Below the pieces are notes generated by a model that was not told the DNA's origin, did no database searches, and worked only from the letters and a program-made list of their open reading frames with translations. From Ignavibacteria bacterium (GTDB lineage Bacteria > Bacteroidota > Ignavibacteria > UBA10030 > SZUA-254): a stretch of DNA of 64,000 nt. Below are positions 10,429 to 20,761 of this stretch, piece after piece (the first letter of the stretch is position 1; each line of letters starts with the position of its first letter). The stretch lies in assembly GCA_016178595.1 (NCBI GenBank), contig JACOSY010000023.1, positions 121,194 through 185,193 on the forward strand, in the 5' to 3' direction. The translations under genes and the position numbers were made by a program.

Positions 10429-10536
10429 GTCCTAATTTGAAAATTCTTGATGCCCGTCATGGTTCGACTCCGCTCACCATGACGATAAACGTCACCCTGA
10501 GCGAAGTCGAAGGGTGATGCTGAACCAAATTAGGAC
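10429..10536. repeat. Palindromic repeat element (REP/inverted-REP-like)
   Basis: 11-bp terminal inverted repeat GTCCTAATTTG (10429-10439)/CAAATTAGGAC (10526-10536) enclosing two hairpins: CGTCATGGT/ACCATGACG (10455-10484) and TCACCCT/AGGGTGA (10492-10517). Confidence 0.85.
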
Positions 10537-10640
10537 GGTACCCATGTATCGACTCTCTTGACACTGCGTCAAAATCTTCTTACTTTGTAACCGGTTTTTC
10601 TTTCTACTCCCCAACTCTCATACTCTCTCTTAGGAGTTCT

Positions 10641-12929
10641 ATGAAAACAGGATTCGCCGCCGTCCTCACATCCTTCTTCCTCACATTTCTTACACTTGGA
10701 CAACCGCAAGCAGGCGACAGGCCGCTGATGGGATTCGACAAATTGCGTTCGGTTGAGGAACGAACGATCGAAGCGCGATTCGATTCACTCCTGCGGCGAG
10801 ACGATCTTCGCTCGTGGATGAAGCGCCTCGCAGCGCGACCGCATAACGTCGGCTCGCCCTATGGCAAGCAGAACGCGGAATTCATCGCCTCGCAATTCCG
10901 TTTATGGGGATTCGATACGAAGATCGAAGACTTTCATGTCCTGTTCCCAACTCCGAAGACTCGTCTCCTGGAAATGACGGTGCCGGAGAAGTTTACGGCA
11001 AAGCTTCAAGAGCCAGGCATTCCGGAAGACTCGACATCCAACCAGCAGAACGAGCAGCTTCCATCCTATAATGCGTACTCGATTGATGGCGACGTTACGG
11101 GCGAGCTTGTCTATGTCAACTATGGAGTTCCGAAAGATTACGAAGAGTTGGAAGCGCATGGCATCGACGTGAAGGGAAAGATTGTTATCGCCCGTTACGG
11201 CGGCTCGTGGCGCGGCATCAAACCGAAAGTCGCTGCCGAGCACGGCGGCATCGGCTGCATTATTTATTCCGATCCGCGCGACGACGGCTACTTCGAAGGC
11301 GATGTCTACCCGAAGGGCGCCTACCGCAACGAGAACGGCACGCAGCGCGGCTCCGTCGCCGATATGCCGCAGTATTCCGGCGATCCGTTGACGCCGTTCA
11401 TCGGTGCGACGAAGGATGCAAAACGTCTTCCGATCAAAGAAGCCCCAACGCTCACGAAGATTCCCGTTCTTCCCATCTCATACGGTGATGCACTGCCGCT
11501 TCTGAAAGCGCTCGGCGGCCCGGTTGTGCCGGACGACTGGCGCGGCGCTCTACCCATCACGTATCATTTCGGTCCAGGCCCGACGCAAGTCCATTTGAAG
11601 GTGGAGTTCAGTTGGGATATCGTTCCCGCGTACGACGTAATCGCAACCCTCAAGGGAAGCGATCGGCCGGATGAGTGGATCATTCGCGGCAACCACCACG
11701 ATGCATGGGTGAACGGCGCCTCCGACCCCATCAGCGGACAGGTTGCGATGATGGAAGAAGTTCGGGGCATCGGCGAGTTGGTGAAGTCCGGATGGAATCC
11801 GAAGCGCACCATCGTCTATTGTGCATGGGATGGGGAGGAGCCGGGGCTTCTCGGCTCAACTGAGTGGGTGGAGACACATGCCGATGCACTCAAACAAAAG
11901 GCGGTTGTCTATATTAACTCCGATTCCAATGGGAGAGGATTTCTTTTCCTTGGCGGCTCGCATACGCTTGAGAAGTTTGTGAATGAAGCCGCACGTGATG
12001 TGCTCGACCCGCAAACAAAAGTCAATGTGCTGGAACGAGCGCGAGCGAGCAGAATCGTCAATAGTCAGGGTGATGACCGGAAGGAAGCGAGAGATCGGAG
12101 TGACCTGCGAATCGGTGCGCTTGGTTCAGGCTCGGATTACACGCCATTCCTCCAGCACCTCGGCATCTCGTCGTTGAACATCGGCTTTGGCGGCGAGAAT
12201 GGCGGCGGCTCCTACCATTCGATCTACGATTCGTACGATCACTATATCCGTTTTGACGATCCGACTTTCGAGTATGGTATTGCCCTCGCACAGACAGGCG
12301 GACGAATGGTGTTGCGGCTGGCGAACGCGGATGTGCTGCCGTTTGAATTCACGAGCTTTTCAGAAACGGTCGGCAAATATGCGAAGGAAGTTGCCAAGCT
12401 TGCCGACGATATGCGCGATCAGACTGAAGAACTCGGCAAAGAGCTGCGAGAAAAATCGCTGAAGCTTTCTTCCGATCCGAAAGAAACATACATCGAGCCA
12501 AAGCAAAAGGATCAAGTGCCGTACATCAATTTTGCTCCGCTGCAAAATTCACTCGCCATACTTCAACAAAGTGCAAAAAATTTCGATCAAGCCATGAAGG
12601 ATGTTCGCGACGAAAGCGCGACGCTTCCAGCCTCTGCACAGAAGTCGCTCGACGAGATGTTGATGACGTCGGAACGCTTCTTGACACGTGAGGAAGGACT
12701 TCCCCGCCGGCCGTGGTTCACACACCAGATTTATGCGCCGGGTTACTATACCGGTTACGGTGTGAAGACATTGCCTGCGATACGCGAAGCGCTCGAGCAG
12801 CGAAACTGGAAAGAAGCCGAAGAGCAGGTCGAAATTGTAGCAAAGGTCATCGAGAAGTTCGCGGGCGCGATCGACAAGGCGACGAGGCTGGTAAATGAGG
12901 CGAAGGAAAAAATAGCTGGCAAGAACTAA
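10641..12929 (+). CDS. M28 family peptidase with PA domain (glutamate carboxypeptidase II-like)
   Basis: N-terminal signal peptide; 'GKIVIARYGGSWRGIKPKVAAEHGGIGCIIYSDPRDDGY' PA domain; 'IIRGNHHDAWVNGASDPISG' and 'AWDGEEPGLLGSTEW' zinc-peptidase motifs. Confidence 0.93.
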   Translation: MKTGFAAVLTSFFLTFLTLGQPQAGDRPLMGFDKLRSVEERTIEARFDSLLRRDDLRSWMKRLAARPHNVGSPYGKQNAEFIASQFRLWGFDTKIEDFHVLFPTPKTRLLEMTVPEKFTAKLQEPGIPEDSTSNQQNEQLPSYNAYSIDGDVTGELVYVNYGVPKDYEELEAHGIDVKGKIVIARYGGSWRGIKPKVAAEHGGIGCIIYSDPRDDGYFEGDVYPKGAYRNENGTQRGSVADMPQYSGDPLTPFIGATKDAKRLPIKEAPTLTKIPVLPISYGDALPLLKALGGPVVPDDWRGALPITYHFGPGPTQVHLKVEFSWDIVPAYDVIATLKGSDRPDEWIIRGNHHDAWVNGASDPISGQVAMMEEVRGIGELVKSGWNPKRTIVYCAWDGEEPGLLGSTEWVETHADALKQKAVVYINSDSNGRGFLFLGGSHTLEKFVNEAARDVLDPQTKVNVLERARASRIVNSQGDDRKEARDRSDLRIGALGSGSDYTPFLQHLGISSLNIGFGGENGGGSYHSIYDSYDHYIRFDDPTFEYGIALAQTGGRMVLRLANADVLPFEFTSFSETVGKYAKEVAKLADDMRDQTEELGKELREKSLKLSSDPKETYIEPKQKDQVPYINFAPLQNSLAILQQSAKNFDQAMKDVRDESATLPASAQKSLDEMLMTSERFLTREEGLPRRPWFTHQIYAPGYYTGYGVKTLPAIREALEQRNWKEAEEQVEIVAKVIEKFAGAIDKATRLVNEAKEKIAGKN

Positions 12930-13137
12930 AATTTCGACTTGGCCTGTTTCCTGACAAAGAGCGTCGAACTTCTCACCGGTTCGGGTAGAAAATCGTAAGT
13001 TTTCTTGTAACACTTTCCCGATTTCCCCGTCTTCGCCACGCACCTCTTGACAATCTCCGGAGATTCTCCCATATTTCTTTAAACCTTCTCGCCGCGCCCG
13101 CGATCAAAATGGAGAAGGAGTTCATTAATCATCGATA

Positions 13138-14871
13138 GTGGTCATGAACCGGCGTTCTTTTTTTACATCGTCTCGAAAGAAACTTCGCGAGATGGAGGTG
13201 CAGCCTGTCGACCAGCAAGTACAAATCGTACAGCCCATCGACAATCCGTTCGCGAACAAAACTCTTCCGAAAGTTGCGCGCACAACCGCAGGACTTGAAC
13301 CGTACGCCGGTCCGTGGGGCCGCGATCAAATTGCACATCTTCTCCGTCGAGCGATGTTTGGTGCGACGAAGAGCGACGTCCAGAATATGATGGCGCTCTC
13401 ATTAGACCAAGTTATCGTGCAACTTCTTGCCAACCAACCGACACCCGTTCCGCCCCTCAACACGAACGCGCTTGATGTCGACGTCCCCATCGGACAAACG
13501 TGGGTCACGTCGACCAAGACTGATTCCAACGGATACAATCCGAACAATTCCCGCAACCAATCGCTGAAATCGTGGTGGATCAGCTTGATGCTGAGCCAGC
13601 CGGTGTCCATCCTTGAAAAAATGGTATTGTTCTGGCACAACCACTTCGTGACCGACACTGTCGACGTCGGCGATGCGCGCTTTTCGTACAAGTACAATGC
13701 GCTCCTCCGCCAATTCGCCCTTGGCAATTTCAAAGAGCTTGCGTACCAGATCACCATCGACCCGGCGATGCTCAGATATCTCAACGGCAACACCAACACG
13801 AAGACGAATCCGAACGAAAATTACGGCCGCGAGCTGCAAGAACTCTTCACGATCGGCAAGGGGCAGGAGATTGCACCGGGCAATTACACCAACTACACTG
13901 AAGACGATGTCAAAGCTGCCGCAAAGGTGTTGACAGGCTGGCGGGATGACGGCACCAACATCGCTTCGTACTTCACTCTCAGCAGACACGACACCTCGAA
14001 CAAGCAGTTCTCTTCGGCGTATGGGAATACCATCATTGCCGGAAAAACAACCGCGACGCGTCCGAATGAGATCGATGATTTCCTCGCGATGATCTTTGCA
14101 CAGGCAGAAACAGCCCGGTATCTTTGCAGGAAACTCTACCGATGGTTTGTCTACTATCTGATCGATGACGTCGTCGAGCAGAACGTCATCGAGCCGATGG
14201 CGGTCATTCTTCGGACGAACAATTACGAGATCCCGCCTGTGCTGCAGGCTCTCTTCAAGAGCGCGCACTTTTACGATCCGATTAACGCCGGCTGCATCAT
14301 CAAGAATCCGATTGATCATGCCGTCGGCATATGCAGAGAGTTCGGCGTCGCCTTTCCGCTCTCATCGGATGTTGTCACGCAGTACAATCACTGGAACTAC
14401 ATCCGCACGCAAGCCTCGAACATGCAGTTGAATCTCGGCGATCCGCCGAACGTTGCGGGCTGGCCATCGTATTATCAGCTCCCGCAATACTATGAGTTGT
14501 GGCTGAATTCCGACACGCTGCCGAAGCGCAATCAATTGACCGATACGTTGATTACCACCGGCCGCAGGGCGAACGGCTACACGCTCATCATCGATCCGAT
14601 TGCGTTCACCGATCAGGTTTCCGATCCTGCCGATCCGAATATCTTGATCGATGAATTTGCTCAGGTGCTCTTTCCCATCCAGATCACTGCAAATCAAAAG
14701 GCGTTCCTGAAAGAGATGCTCATTCCGGGATTACCGGATTACGAGTGGACGGTCGAGTGGAGCGATTACAAGTCGGATCCATCCAATACGATGAAGCGCG
14801 ATACGGTGAAGTTGAAGCTTCAAGCTCTTCTGAAGTTCATGATGGACATGGCCGAATACCAATTGATGTGA
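13138..14871 (+). CDS. DUF1800 domain protein
   Basis: 'HLLRRAMFGATKSDVQ', 'FWHNHFVT', 'NENYGRELQELFTIG', 'DDVKAAAKVLTGWR' DUF1800 motifs; starts MNRRSFF. Confidence 0.93.
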   Translation: MVMNRRSFFTSSRKKLREMEVQPVDQQVQIVQPIDNPFANKTLPKVARTTAGLEPYAGPWGRDQIAHLLRRAMFGATKSDVQNMMALSLDQVIVQLLANQPTPVPPLNTNALDVDVPIGQTWVTSTKTDSNGYNPNNSRNQSLKSWWISLMLSQPVSILEKMVLFWHNHFVTDTVDVGDARFSYKYNALLRQFALGNFKELAYQITIDPAMLRYLNGNTNTKTNPNENYGRELQELFTIGKGQEIAPGNYTNYTEDDVKAAAKVLTGWRDDGTNIASYFTLSRHDTSNKQFSSAYGNTIIAGKTTATRPNEIDDFLAMIFAQAETARYLCRKLYRWFVYYLIDDVVEQNVIEPMAVILRTNNYEIPPVLQALFKSAHFYDPINAGCIIKNPIDHAVGICREFGVAFPLSSDVVTQYNHWNYIRTQASNMQLNLGDPPNVAGWPSYYQLPQYYELWLNSDTLPKRNQLTDTLITTGRRANGYTLIIDPIAFTDQVSDPADPNILIDEFAQVLFPIQITANQKAFLKEMLIPGLPDYEWTVEWSDYKSDPSNTMKRDTVKLKLQALLKFMMDMAEYQLM

Positions 14872-14883
14872 GGAGATGAGACC

Positions 14884-16515
14884 ATGAAGCGAAGAGAATT
14901 CATCAAGCGGACTGTTCCCGTCTCCATTCTGCCGCTGTTCATTGGAGGTTTCACGTTGCGTGCGTATGGTCGTTCACCGATCCTCGAAGCTCTCGTTGCC
15001 TCGGGAACCGAGACCGATCACATGCTCGTGCTCATCCAATTGAACGGCGGCAACGACGGACTGAATACCGTCATCCCGCTTGACCAATACAGTGCACTTT
15101 CCATTGCACGATCCAATATTTTACTTCCGGAAAACAATGTCCTGAAGCTGACCAATGCCACCGGGCTTCATCCCTCGATGGCCGGAATGCAATCGTTGTA
15201 CACGACTGGTAAGCTCTGTGTCGTGCAGGGCGTGAGCTATCCGAACCCTAACCTCTCGCATTTCCGTGCAACGGATATCTGGCTCACGGCATCGGATTCG
15301 AACGTGACGTTGACAACCGGCTGGCTCGGCCGTTATCTTGATCAAGAGTATCCGGGTTTTCCAAACGGCTATCCGAATGCCATCATGCCCGATCCACTCG
15401 CAATTCAGATCGGATCGGTGGTCTCCAATGCACTGCAAGGACCGAACGGCGCGTTGGGCATGGCAATCACCAGTCCGACATCCTTCTACCAATTGATCAC
15501 AGGCGGAGTTGATGCCGCTCCGAATACACCTGCAGGACATGAGCTGACGTTCATTCGACAAGTCGCGCAACAGACACAACAGTATGCGACCGTCATACAG
15601 GCCGCCGCTTCGAAGGGAAAGAATTACTCAACACTCTATCCTTCACCGAACACCAATTCCGTAGCAGACCAATTGAAGATCGTCGCGCAATTAATCGGCG
15701 GAGGATTGAAAACGAGACTTTATATTGTGAACTTGGGCGGATTCGATACGCACTCCAGCCAGGTGGACACAACACAGGGACCGGCGACCGGCCAACATGC
15801 AAATCTTCTCGGCAAGCTCTCGGTGGCAATGACTGCATTCCAGGATGATCTACAATTGATGGGTGCGCAGGACCGGGTGATCGGCATGACCTTCTCGGAG
15901 TTCGGACGACGAATCATATCGAACGCAAGCGCCGGCACCGACCACGGCACCGCCGCGCCAATGTTCATCTTCGGCAGAAAGGTGGCGCCGGGAATTGTCG
16001 GATCGAATCCGGTCATTCCTCAAAATGCAACGGTGAACGACAATCTTGCCATGCAGTACGACTTCCGATCGGTGTACGGATCGCTGCTCAAGGAGTGGTT
16101 CGGAGTTTCTCAAGACGTTCTCGACGCGGTCCTCCTCAAGAACTTCCAGAGTTTGCCGCTCATCGCTCCGCCTGTACCCGGACCCAAACCCGACCCGCTC
16201 GATCCGCCGCCAAATTACGAAATGATCAAAGCGCCTTCGGGCGGAGATATTCCGACCGAGCTTGGTCTACAGCAGAACTATCCCAATCCTTTTAATCCAA
16301 CCACGACGATTCCATTCACATCGAATGGGGGGTTTGTGCAGATTAAAGTGTATGATACCCTTGGAAGAGAAGTGCGGACACTTGCGGAAGGAACATTCTC
16401 GCCTGGAGAGCACCGCGTCGTGTTTGATGCAAGCGAGCTTCCGCCAGGGATGTATTACTACCGTATGCAGAGCACCAACTTCCAGCAGGCGAAGCCAATG
16501 GTGCTGGTAAAGTAA
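14884..16515 (+). CDS. DUF1501 domain protein with twin-arginine N-terminus and T9SS type A sorting domain
   Basis: 'MKRREFIKRTVPVSILPLFIGG'; 'QLNGGNDGLNTVIPL', 'GGFDTHSSQ', 'FSEFGRRI...GTDHGTAAPMFIFG'; C-terminal 'LQQNYPNPFNPTTTIPFTSNGGFVQIKVYDTLGREVRTL...MYYYRMQ'. Confidence 0.94.
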   Translation: MKRREFIKRTVPVSILPLFIGGFTLRAYGRSPILEALVASGTETDHMLVLIQLNGGNDGLNTVIPLDQYSALSIARSNILLPENNVLKLTNATGLHPSMAGMQSLYTTGKLCVVQGVSYPNPNLSHFRATDIWLTASDSNVTLTTGWLGRYLDQEYPGFPNGYPNAIMPDPLAIQIGSVVSNALQGPNGALGMAITSPTSFYQLITGGVDAAPNTPAGHELTFIRQVAQQTQQYATVIQAAASKGKNYSTLYPSPNTNSVADQLKIVAQLIGGGLKTRLYIVNLGGFDTHSSQVDTTQGPATGQHANLLGKLSVAMTAFQDDLQLMGAQDRVIGMTFSEFGRRIISNASAGTDHGTAAPMFIFGRKVAPGIVGSNPVIPQNATVNDNLAMQYDFRSVYGSLLKEWFGVSQDVLDAVLLKNFQSLPLIAPPVPGPKPDPLDPPPNYEMIKAPSGGDIPTELGLQQNYPNPFNPTTTIPFTSNGGFVQIKVYDTLGREVRTLAEGTFSPGEHRVVFDASELPPGMYYYRMQSTNFQQAKPMVLVK

Positions 16516-16539
16516 TAGCTTTTTGAATAACGTTCCGGC

Positions 16540-16577
16540 AAAACCCCGGTCTGAGCATGTACTCGACTGGGGTTTTT
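16540..16577 (+). terminator. Rho-independent terminator
   Basis: AAAACCCCGGTC-loop-GACTGGGGTTTTT shortly after the DUF1501 stop. Confidence 0.85.
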
Positions 16578-16678
16578 CTTGCCAGGAAGCCTTCAAATAA
16601 AACGGGTAATTCACTGCAAAATTGTTCGATATCACGTCAAATGTTTTCACTTCTTTGTAAGATACATCGAGAGACTTT

Positions 16679-17047
16679 TTGAATATCGAAGAAGTGATTA
16701 TCGTGCGTGATTTCAGTTTTCTGTTTACTGTCGAAGAAAATAGTTCGGACGTGTCGGCGGAATTCCTTGAAGGAATTAAGACAATTCTTCGTCGTTGCAG
16801 CGAGGGCATGGAACTCAGTTTGTACACGACTGTTAATTACAAGGAAAAGATCGTCAACGAAAAAGTTCAGCGATGTTACCTCGTGTGTTCAGAGAACGTC
16901 CTTCCTCTCCTGCAAGAGTTTTTGCAGCGGTATCATGCCAACGAGTTACCGGTTCCACCACCAGTGGAGACACTATATCTCACTGGAATGTCGAACCCTT
17001 CCATGCCGCACCACTCTATTGGGGAAAAAAGTGCTCTGCACAATTAG
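16679..17047 (+). CDS. Hypothetical protein
   Basis: 122-aa ORF with plausible composition; start is TTG (alternative GTG at 16703). No family recognised. Confidence 0.5.
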   Translation: MNIEEVIIVRDFSFLFTVEENSSDVSAEFLEGIKTILRRCSEGMELSLYTTVNYKEKIVNEKVQRCYLVCSENVLPLLQEFLQRYHANELPVPPPVETLYLTGMSNPSMPHHSIGEKSALHN

Positions 17048-17242
17048 CCGAAGAGAGATGTTCCTTTTAAGGTAATATCTGTTTTCCTTTTTGAGGTTCG
17101 AGCGAGAGTTCTCCACCGCCCCAATGGAGGAAGGGAGGATCGAAATCATTGAGCGCAAAGGAAAGAAAAATGCAAGAGCATTGATGCGGCTAATTCCGAA
17201 AACTCCTACATTCGAATTGCTTTACAATCAAGTTATGTTAAG

Positions 17243-17316
<74 letters not shown>

Positions 17317-17524
17317 GAGTACGCAAAACATGTATGCAAATGTACAAAAAAATGGCTCATAAGACAAGGAAAGTGCATAAAGGACTCCCCTGATCGCTCT
17401 TTGCATCATCTGAGAAGAGATTTCCATTGACTGAGATGAGGATATTTCATATATTGAATGTACTCATGTGGTATTCGCATTTCCATTAATTCACGATTCC
17501 ATTCACACAGTACGAGTTTAATGC

Positions 17525-17923
17525 ATGGCTCGAACGAAATACTCTGAACGGCCCTGTGCCTACTGTAATAAATCAACGCGGATGGAATTTGTCGGAGAGA
17601 TGGAAGGAATACAGAATAAGGCGTGGTTCCGTTGCACACGGTGTCATCACACCAGTCTGATCGATGTAGGGCCGCCCGCAGCCTCCCTTGTACATGGCAA
17701 GCTCGACGCCACTCAAGCCACACTCTACCAGCCGGGGCAAAGCTTCAAGGTTGGTGAAGCAATTTTCCACACTGAATGGAACGATGTTGGCAAGGTCGTC
17801 AGCAAGATGAAAACCTCGGATGGCAGCCAGGCGATTATCGTCTCTTTTGAGAAACAGGGTCAGCGTAGACTGATTGAAAATTTGAAACCCGAACCATCGA
17901 CCAATGGAACGACTGCTGAATAA
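17525..17923 (+). CDS. Hypothetical zinc-ribbon protein
   Basis: Two CxxC pairs ('CAYCNK', 'CTRCHHTS'); conserved-looking 'PGQSFKVGEAIFHTEWNDVGKVVSK...VSFEKQGQRRLIENL' C-terminal half. Confidence 0.75.
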   Translation: MARTKYSERPCAYCNKSTRMEFVGEMEGIQNKAWFRCTRCHHTSLIDVGPPAASLVHGKLDATQATLYQPGQSFKVGEAIFHTEWNDVGKVVSKMKTSDGSQAIIVSFEKQGQRRLIENLKPEPSTNGTTAE

Positions 17924-17961
17924 CGTTGTTACAAGAGATCATTTGGAAGGAGGTGAGCACA

Positions 17962-18156
17962 ATGGTCGGTATCATTATCAACGAGAATGAAAACATCGAC
18001 CGTGCGATCCGCCGGTTTAAGAAGAAATATGAACGCTCCGGCATTCTCAAGGAAGTCAAGAAACGCGCGTATTTCACCAAGCCTTCTGTGAAGAAGCGAA
18101 TGGAGAAAATTAAAGCGATCCGTCGCTCGCAGCGCACCCTCATGGAGGAATCCTGA
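17962..18156 (+). CDS. rpsU: 30S ribosomal protein S21
   Basis: MVGIIINENENIDRAIRRFKKKYERSGILKEVKKRAYFTKPSVKKRMEKIKAIRRSQ; strong SD (GGAAGGAGGTG) upstream. Confidence 0.96.
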   Translation: MVGIIINENENIDRAIRRFKKKYERSGILKEVKKRAYFTKPSVKKRMEKIKAIRRSQRTLMEES

Positions 18157-18181
18157 GCAATGACATACATTGATGAAATGT

Positions 18182-18219
18182 AAAAAGGGTAGATCTTGTG
18201 ATCGACCCTTTTTGTTTTT
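18182..18219 (+). terminator. Rho-independent terminator after rpsU
   Basis: AAAAAGGGTAGATC-TTGT-GATCGACCCTTTTT followed by GTTTTT. Confidence 0.9.
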
Positions 18220-18260
18220 GTGATGGGTAGCCTTTATTCTAACTATTGTGCCGCCGGCTA

Positions 18261-20756
18261 CTATGCGGTTCGCTCCTCTCTCTTTTTCATCCCGATTCTC
18301 TGCCGTACAGCCGGAATCCTCATCAATCCAACAACAATAAAAAACGCCGTAAGACCCCACGATGTCTGTGTGATCATATAGCCGAGAGTATATTTCTGCG
18401 GATCAAACATAAACTCAATTGTGTGAGTGCCGGCCGGAAGCATGACGGAGCGCAGGATATGATTGGTCTTGTAGATTTCCGTTTCGGTGCCGTCCACGTA
18501 TGCCTTCCAGCCGGCTGGATAGTAAATTTCGCTCACGACGAGTAGCGCTGGTTTCGCACTATAAGCAGCAATCGTCATACTACGCGAATTGAATTTTGTC
18601 ACCGCAGCGGACGAGGAATCCAACTTCGAAAGAGGTGCGGGAAGCTCCTTCTCGATAATCGCAGTCGTCCGCGGATTCCAGTTCGAAGAATTCAAGATAG
18701 AAAATGTCTCCTCCTTCGAGCGTGAAATGACCACGCTATCGACAAACCACGCACGCGGCAGATAATGTTGATTAGGCTGAATAATCGTTTGAACGCTACC
18801 ATCCTGCGCCTGCTGCTGACCGACCAAATATTTCACGTTCAACATGTTAAACACGTTCATGTTCCCATGTGTGAAGCAGGAATCCCTGACCTCCTGATAA
18901 ATTTTCAACTTCGCCGGACTATACCCTTCGACCGATTGGAGGAGGTGATACATCATGGTATTATCTTGGTCAAGCGAGCCGGTGGGGAACACACGAAATA
19001 ATGAAGTGTCGCTCTCAGCTTTCAAATTTTGGAGCGTAGCATCGACCTGGAAATGCTCTGCCAGCGCTGCCTGCGGTTTTGGATTGATGTATTTTCCATC
19101 GAGGATAAAAAGATCGATAACTCCAATCGCCAGTAACCCCAACGCAAAGCTCATCATCTGAACTTTCCGTTTGAGGTACATGATCACCAGGCCAAGAACA
19201 GCGCCGGTCACGATGGCAAATTTAACGTAGTCTTTCCACAGAAGTTCGAAACGGAGTGCCTTCAACTGTCCAACGATCTGCGATGCCTGCGCCCCATACT
19301 GCTGACGGAGTTGCTGCATCTCTCCCTCCTTCTGAAACATAAAGCCTGAAAGCACACTGTACACGGTATCGTTGAACACCAAACCGATCACGAGCAACGC
19401 ACTCATCACAAGGATTAGCGTCGTCAATCTCTTTTTCAATTTTAGAATCTCAGACTCTTTTGCATGATGAAATATTCCTGCAATGTACGTAAAGCCATAC
19501 GCCGCGAGCATCCCAAGCGGTATCGGGATAACGTGCAGAATCATCGAAGGAATGCGGAACTTGTTGAAGAATGGGAAATAATTGAACATGAGAGCATACA
19601 CCACGGGGAAATGCTTGCCGAAGGAGATGAAGATTACCATGACTACGAGCAGCGCGAGAAACCACGTCAGGCGGTTGCGTTGGTAGATGAGTGCTATAAT
19701 GGCAAAGAAGAGAGGCACAACACCAATGTACACGTAAGAATTTGTGAATGGCATCCAGCCCCAGTATGCATTCGCTTCTTGCCAGGTTTCGGGTTTTGGA
19801 ACGATCCCCATAAAAGACGGGATCACAAAATTGAACATCTCAAGAGGATGGAACGACCAGTTCGTCGCGTAATCGTAACTCAAGCCGCCAGACACATCCG
19901 TTTTTCCACCGCCTCGAATCGAGTACTGCGCGTATTCTTGCGTCGGAAGGTAATGGTAAGCATAGATGGCAAATCCAAGGATGAGAGCCGCTGCAAAGAG
20001 TGCCGCCTTCTTCATGGCAACAACCGGTTGTGTCTTCACATCAAGCACAACCTCGTAGAGGAAATAGCAACCGATGACGAACAAACCGTAGAACGCCATT
20101 TGCGGATGCTTCGCCAAGAGCATCGTTCCCACGATCGCCGATAGAAGAGCCAGGTTGAGGATGTTGCGCCGCTGGAAGAGCATATGCGTTAACAATAAAA
20201 GCAGGGGAATGTAACTCAGCGTAATGAGCTTCGATCCATGCCCCGTCTCGGGTAAACCGACCGCATAGGGGTTCAGCATCAACGTGAGTGCCGCGATGAG
20301 TGCTGCCGGCGGGGAGAACGACAGCCTCCGGGCAAAAAGATACATCGAGCAGCCCATCACCAGGTACGGCATGATCATCCAGTGCAAACTGGCACCGAAG
20401 AAGATCACCTTCGAAAGCACATTGAGAAGGTAATCCTGAATGTAGTTCACCATCCGGGGAAACACCAAGGCGCCGAAACTTGGCATCCCGCTGAAGATGT
20501 ACGGGTTCCAGAGCGGCTCAACGTGCTCGGTCTTCTCAATGTTCGAGATTGCATTCGTCCAACTCTGCGCTGAAGCATTGTCCCCTGATTCCGAGAAGAT
20601 CATGTCGCTGAAAATAATCTTATTGAACAACATCAGGAGAACAGCATAGAGAAAGATGATGGCTATGAGGTCCTGCCTTTTTGTGGAGAGCCTCTCGTAC
20701 CAGAGCCTTTCAGCGCGCAGTGGCATAGCTTGCTTCGTTTTATTATTCTTTACCAT
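18261..20756 (-). CDS. YfhO family membrane protein
   Basis: Many TM segments; 'FSGMPSFGALVFP', C-terminal 'SEIYYPAGWKAYVDGTETEIYKTNHILRSVMLPAGTHTIEFMFDP' typical of the YfhO family. Confidence 0.88.
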   Translation of the reverse strand: MVKNNKTKQAMPLRAERLWYERLSTKRQDLIAIIFLYAVLLMLFNKIIFSDMIFSESGDNASAQSWTNAISNIEKTEHVEPLWNPYIFSGMPSFGALVFPRMVNYIQDYLLNVLSKVIFFGASLHWMIMPYLVMGCSMYLFARRLSFSPPAALIAALTLMLNPYAVGLPETGHGSKLITLSYIPLLLLLTHMLFQRRNILNLALLSAIVGTMLLAKHPQMAFYGLFVIGCYFLYEVVLDVKTQPVVAMKKAALFAAALILGFAIYAYHYLPTQEYAQYSIRGGGKTDVSGGLSYDYATNWSFHPLEMFNFVIPSFMGIVPKPETWQEANAYWGWMPFTNSYVYIGVVPLFFAIIALIYQRNRLTWFLALLVVMVIFISFGKHFPVVYALMFNYFPFFNKFRIPSMILHVIPIPLGMLAAYGFTYIAGIFHHAKESEILKLKKRLTTLILVMSALLVIGLVFNDTVYSVLSGFMFQKEGEMQQLRQQYGAQASQIVGQLKALRFELLWKDYVKFAIVTGAVLGLVIMYLKRKVQMMSFALGLLAIGVIDLFILDGKYINPKPQAALAEHFQVDATLQNLKAESDTSLFRVFPTGSLDQDNTMMYHLLQSVEGYSPAKLKIYQEVRDSCFTHGNMNVFNMLNVKYLVGQQQAQDGSVQTIIQPNQHYLPRAWFVDSVVISRSKEETFSILNSSNWNPRTTAIIEKELPAPLSKLDSSSAAVTKFNSRSMTIAAYSAKPALLVVSEIYYPAGWKAYVDGTETEIYKTNHILRSVMLPAGTHTIEFMFDPQKYTLGYMITQTSWGLTAFFIVVGLMRIPAVRQRIGMKKREERTA

Positions 20757-20761
20757 CGCTA

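Noticed and set aside
13402-14319. Long minus-strand ORF (305 aa) inside the DUF1800 gene
   Set aside because: Antisense shadow of a well-supported CDS; Arg/Val-rich with no recognisable domain.
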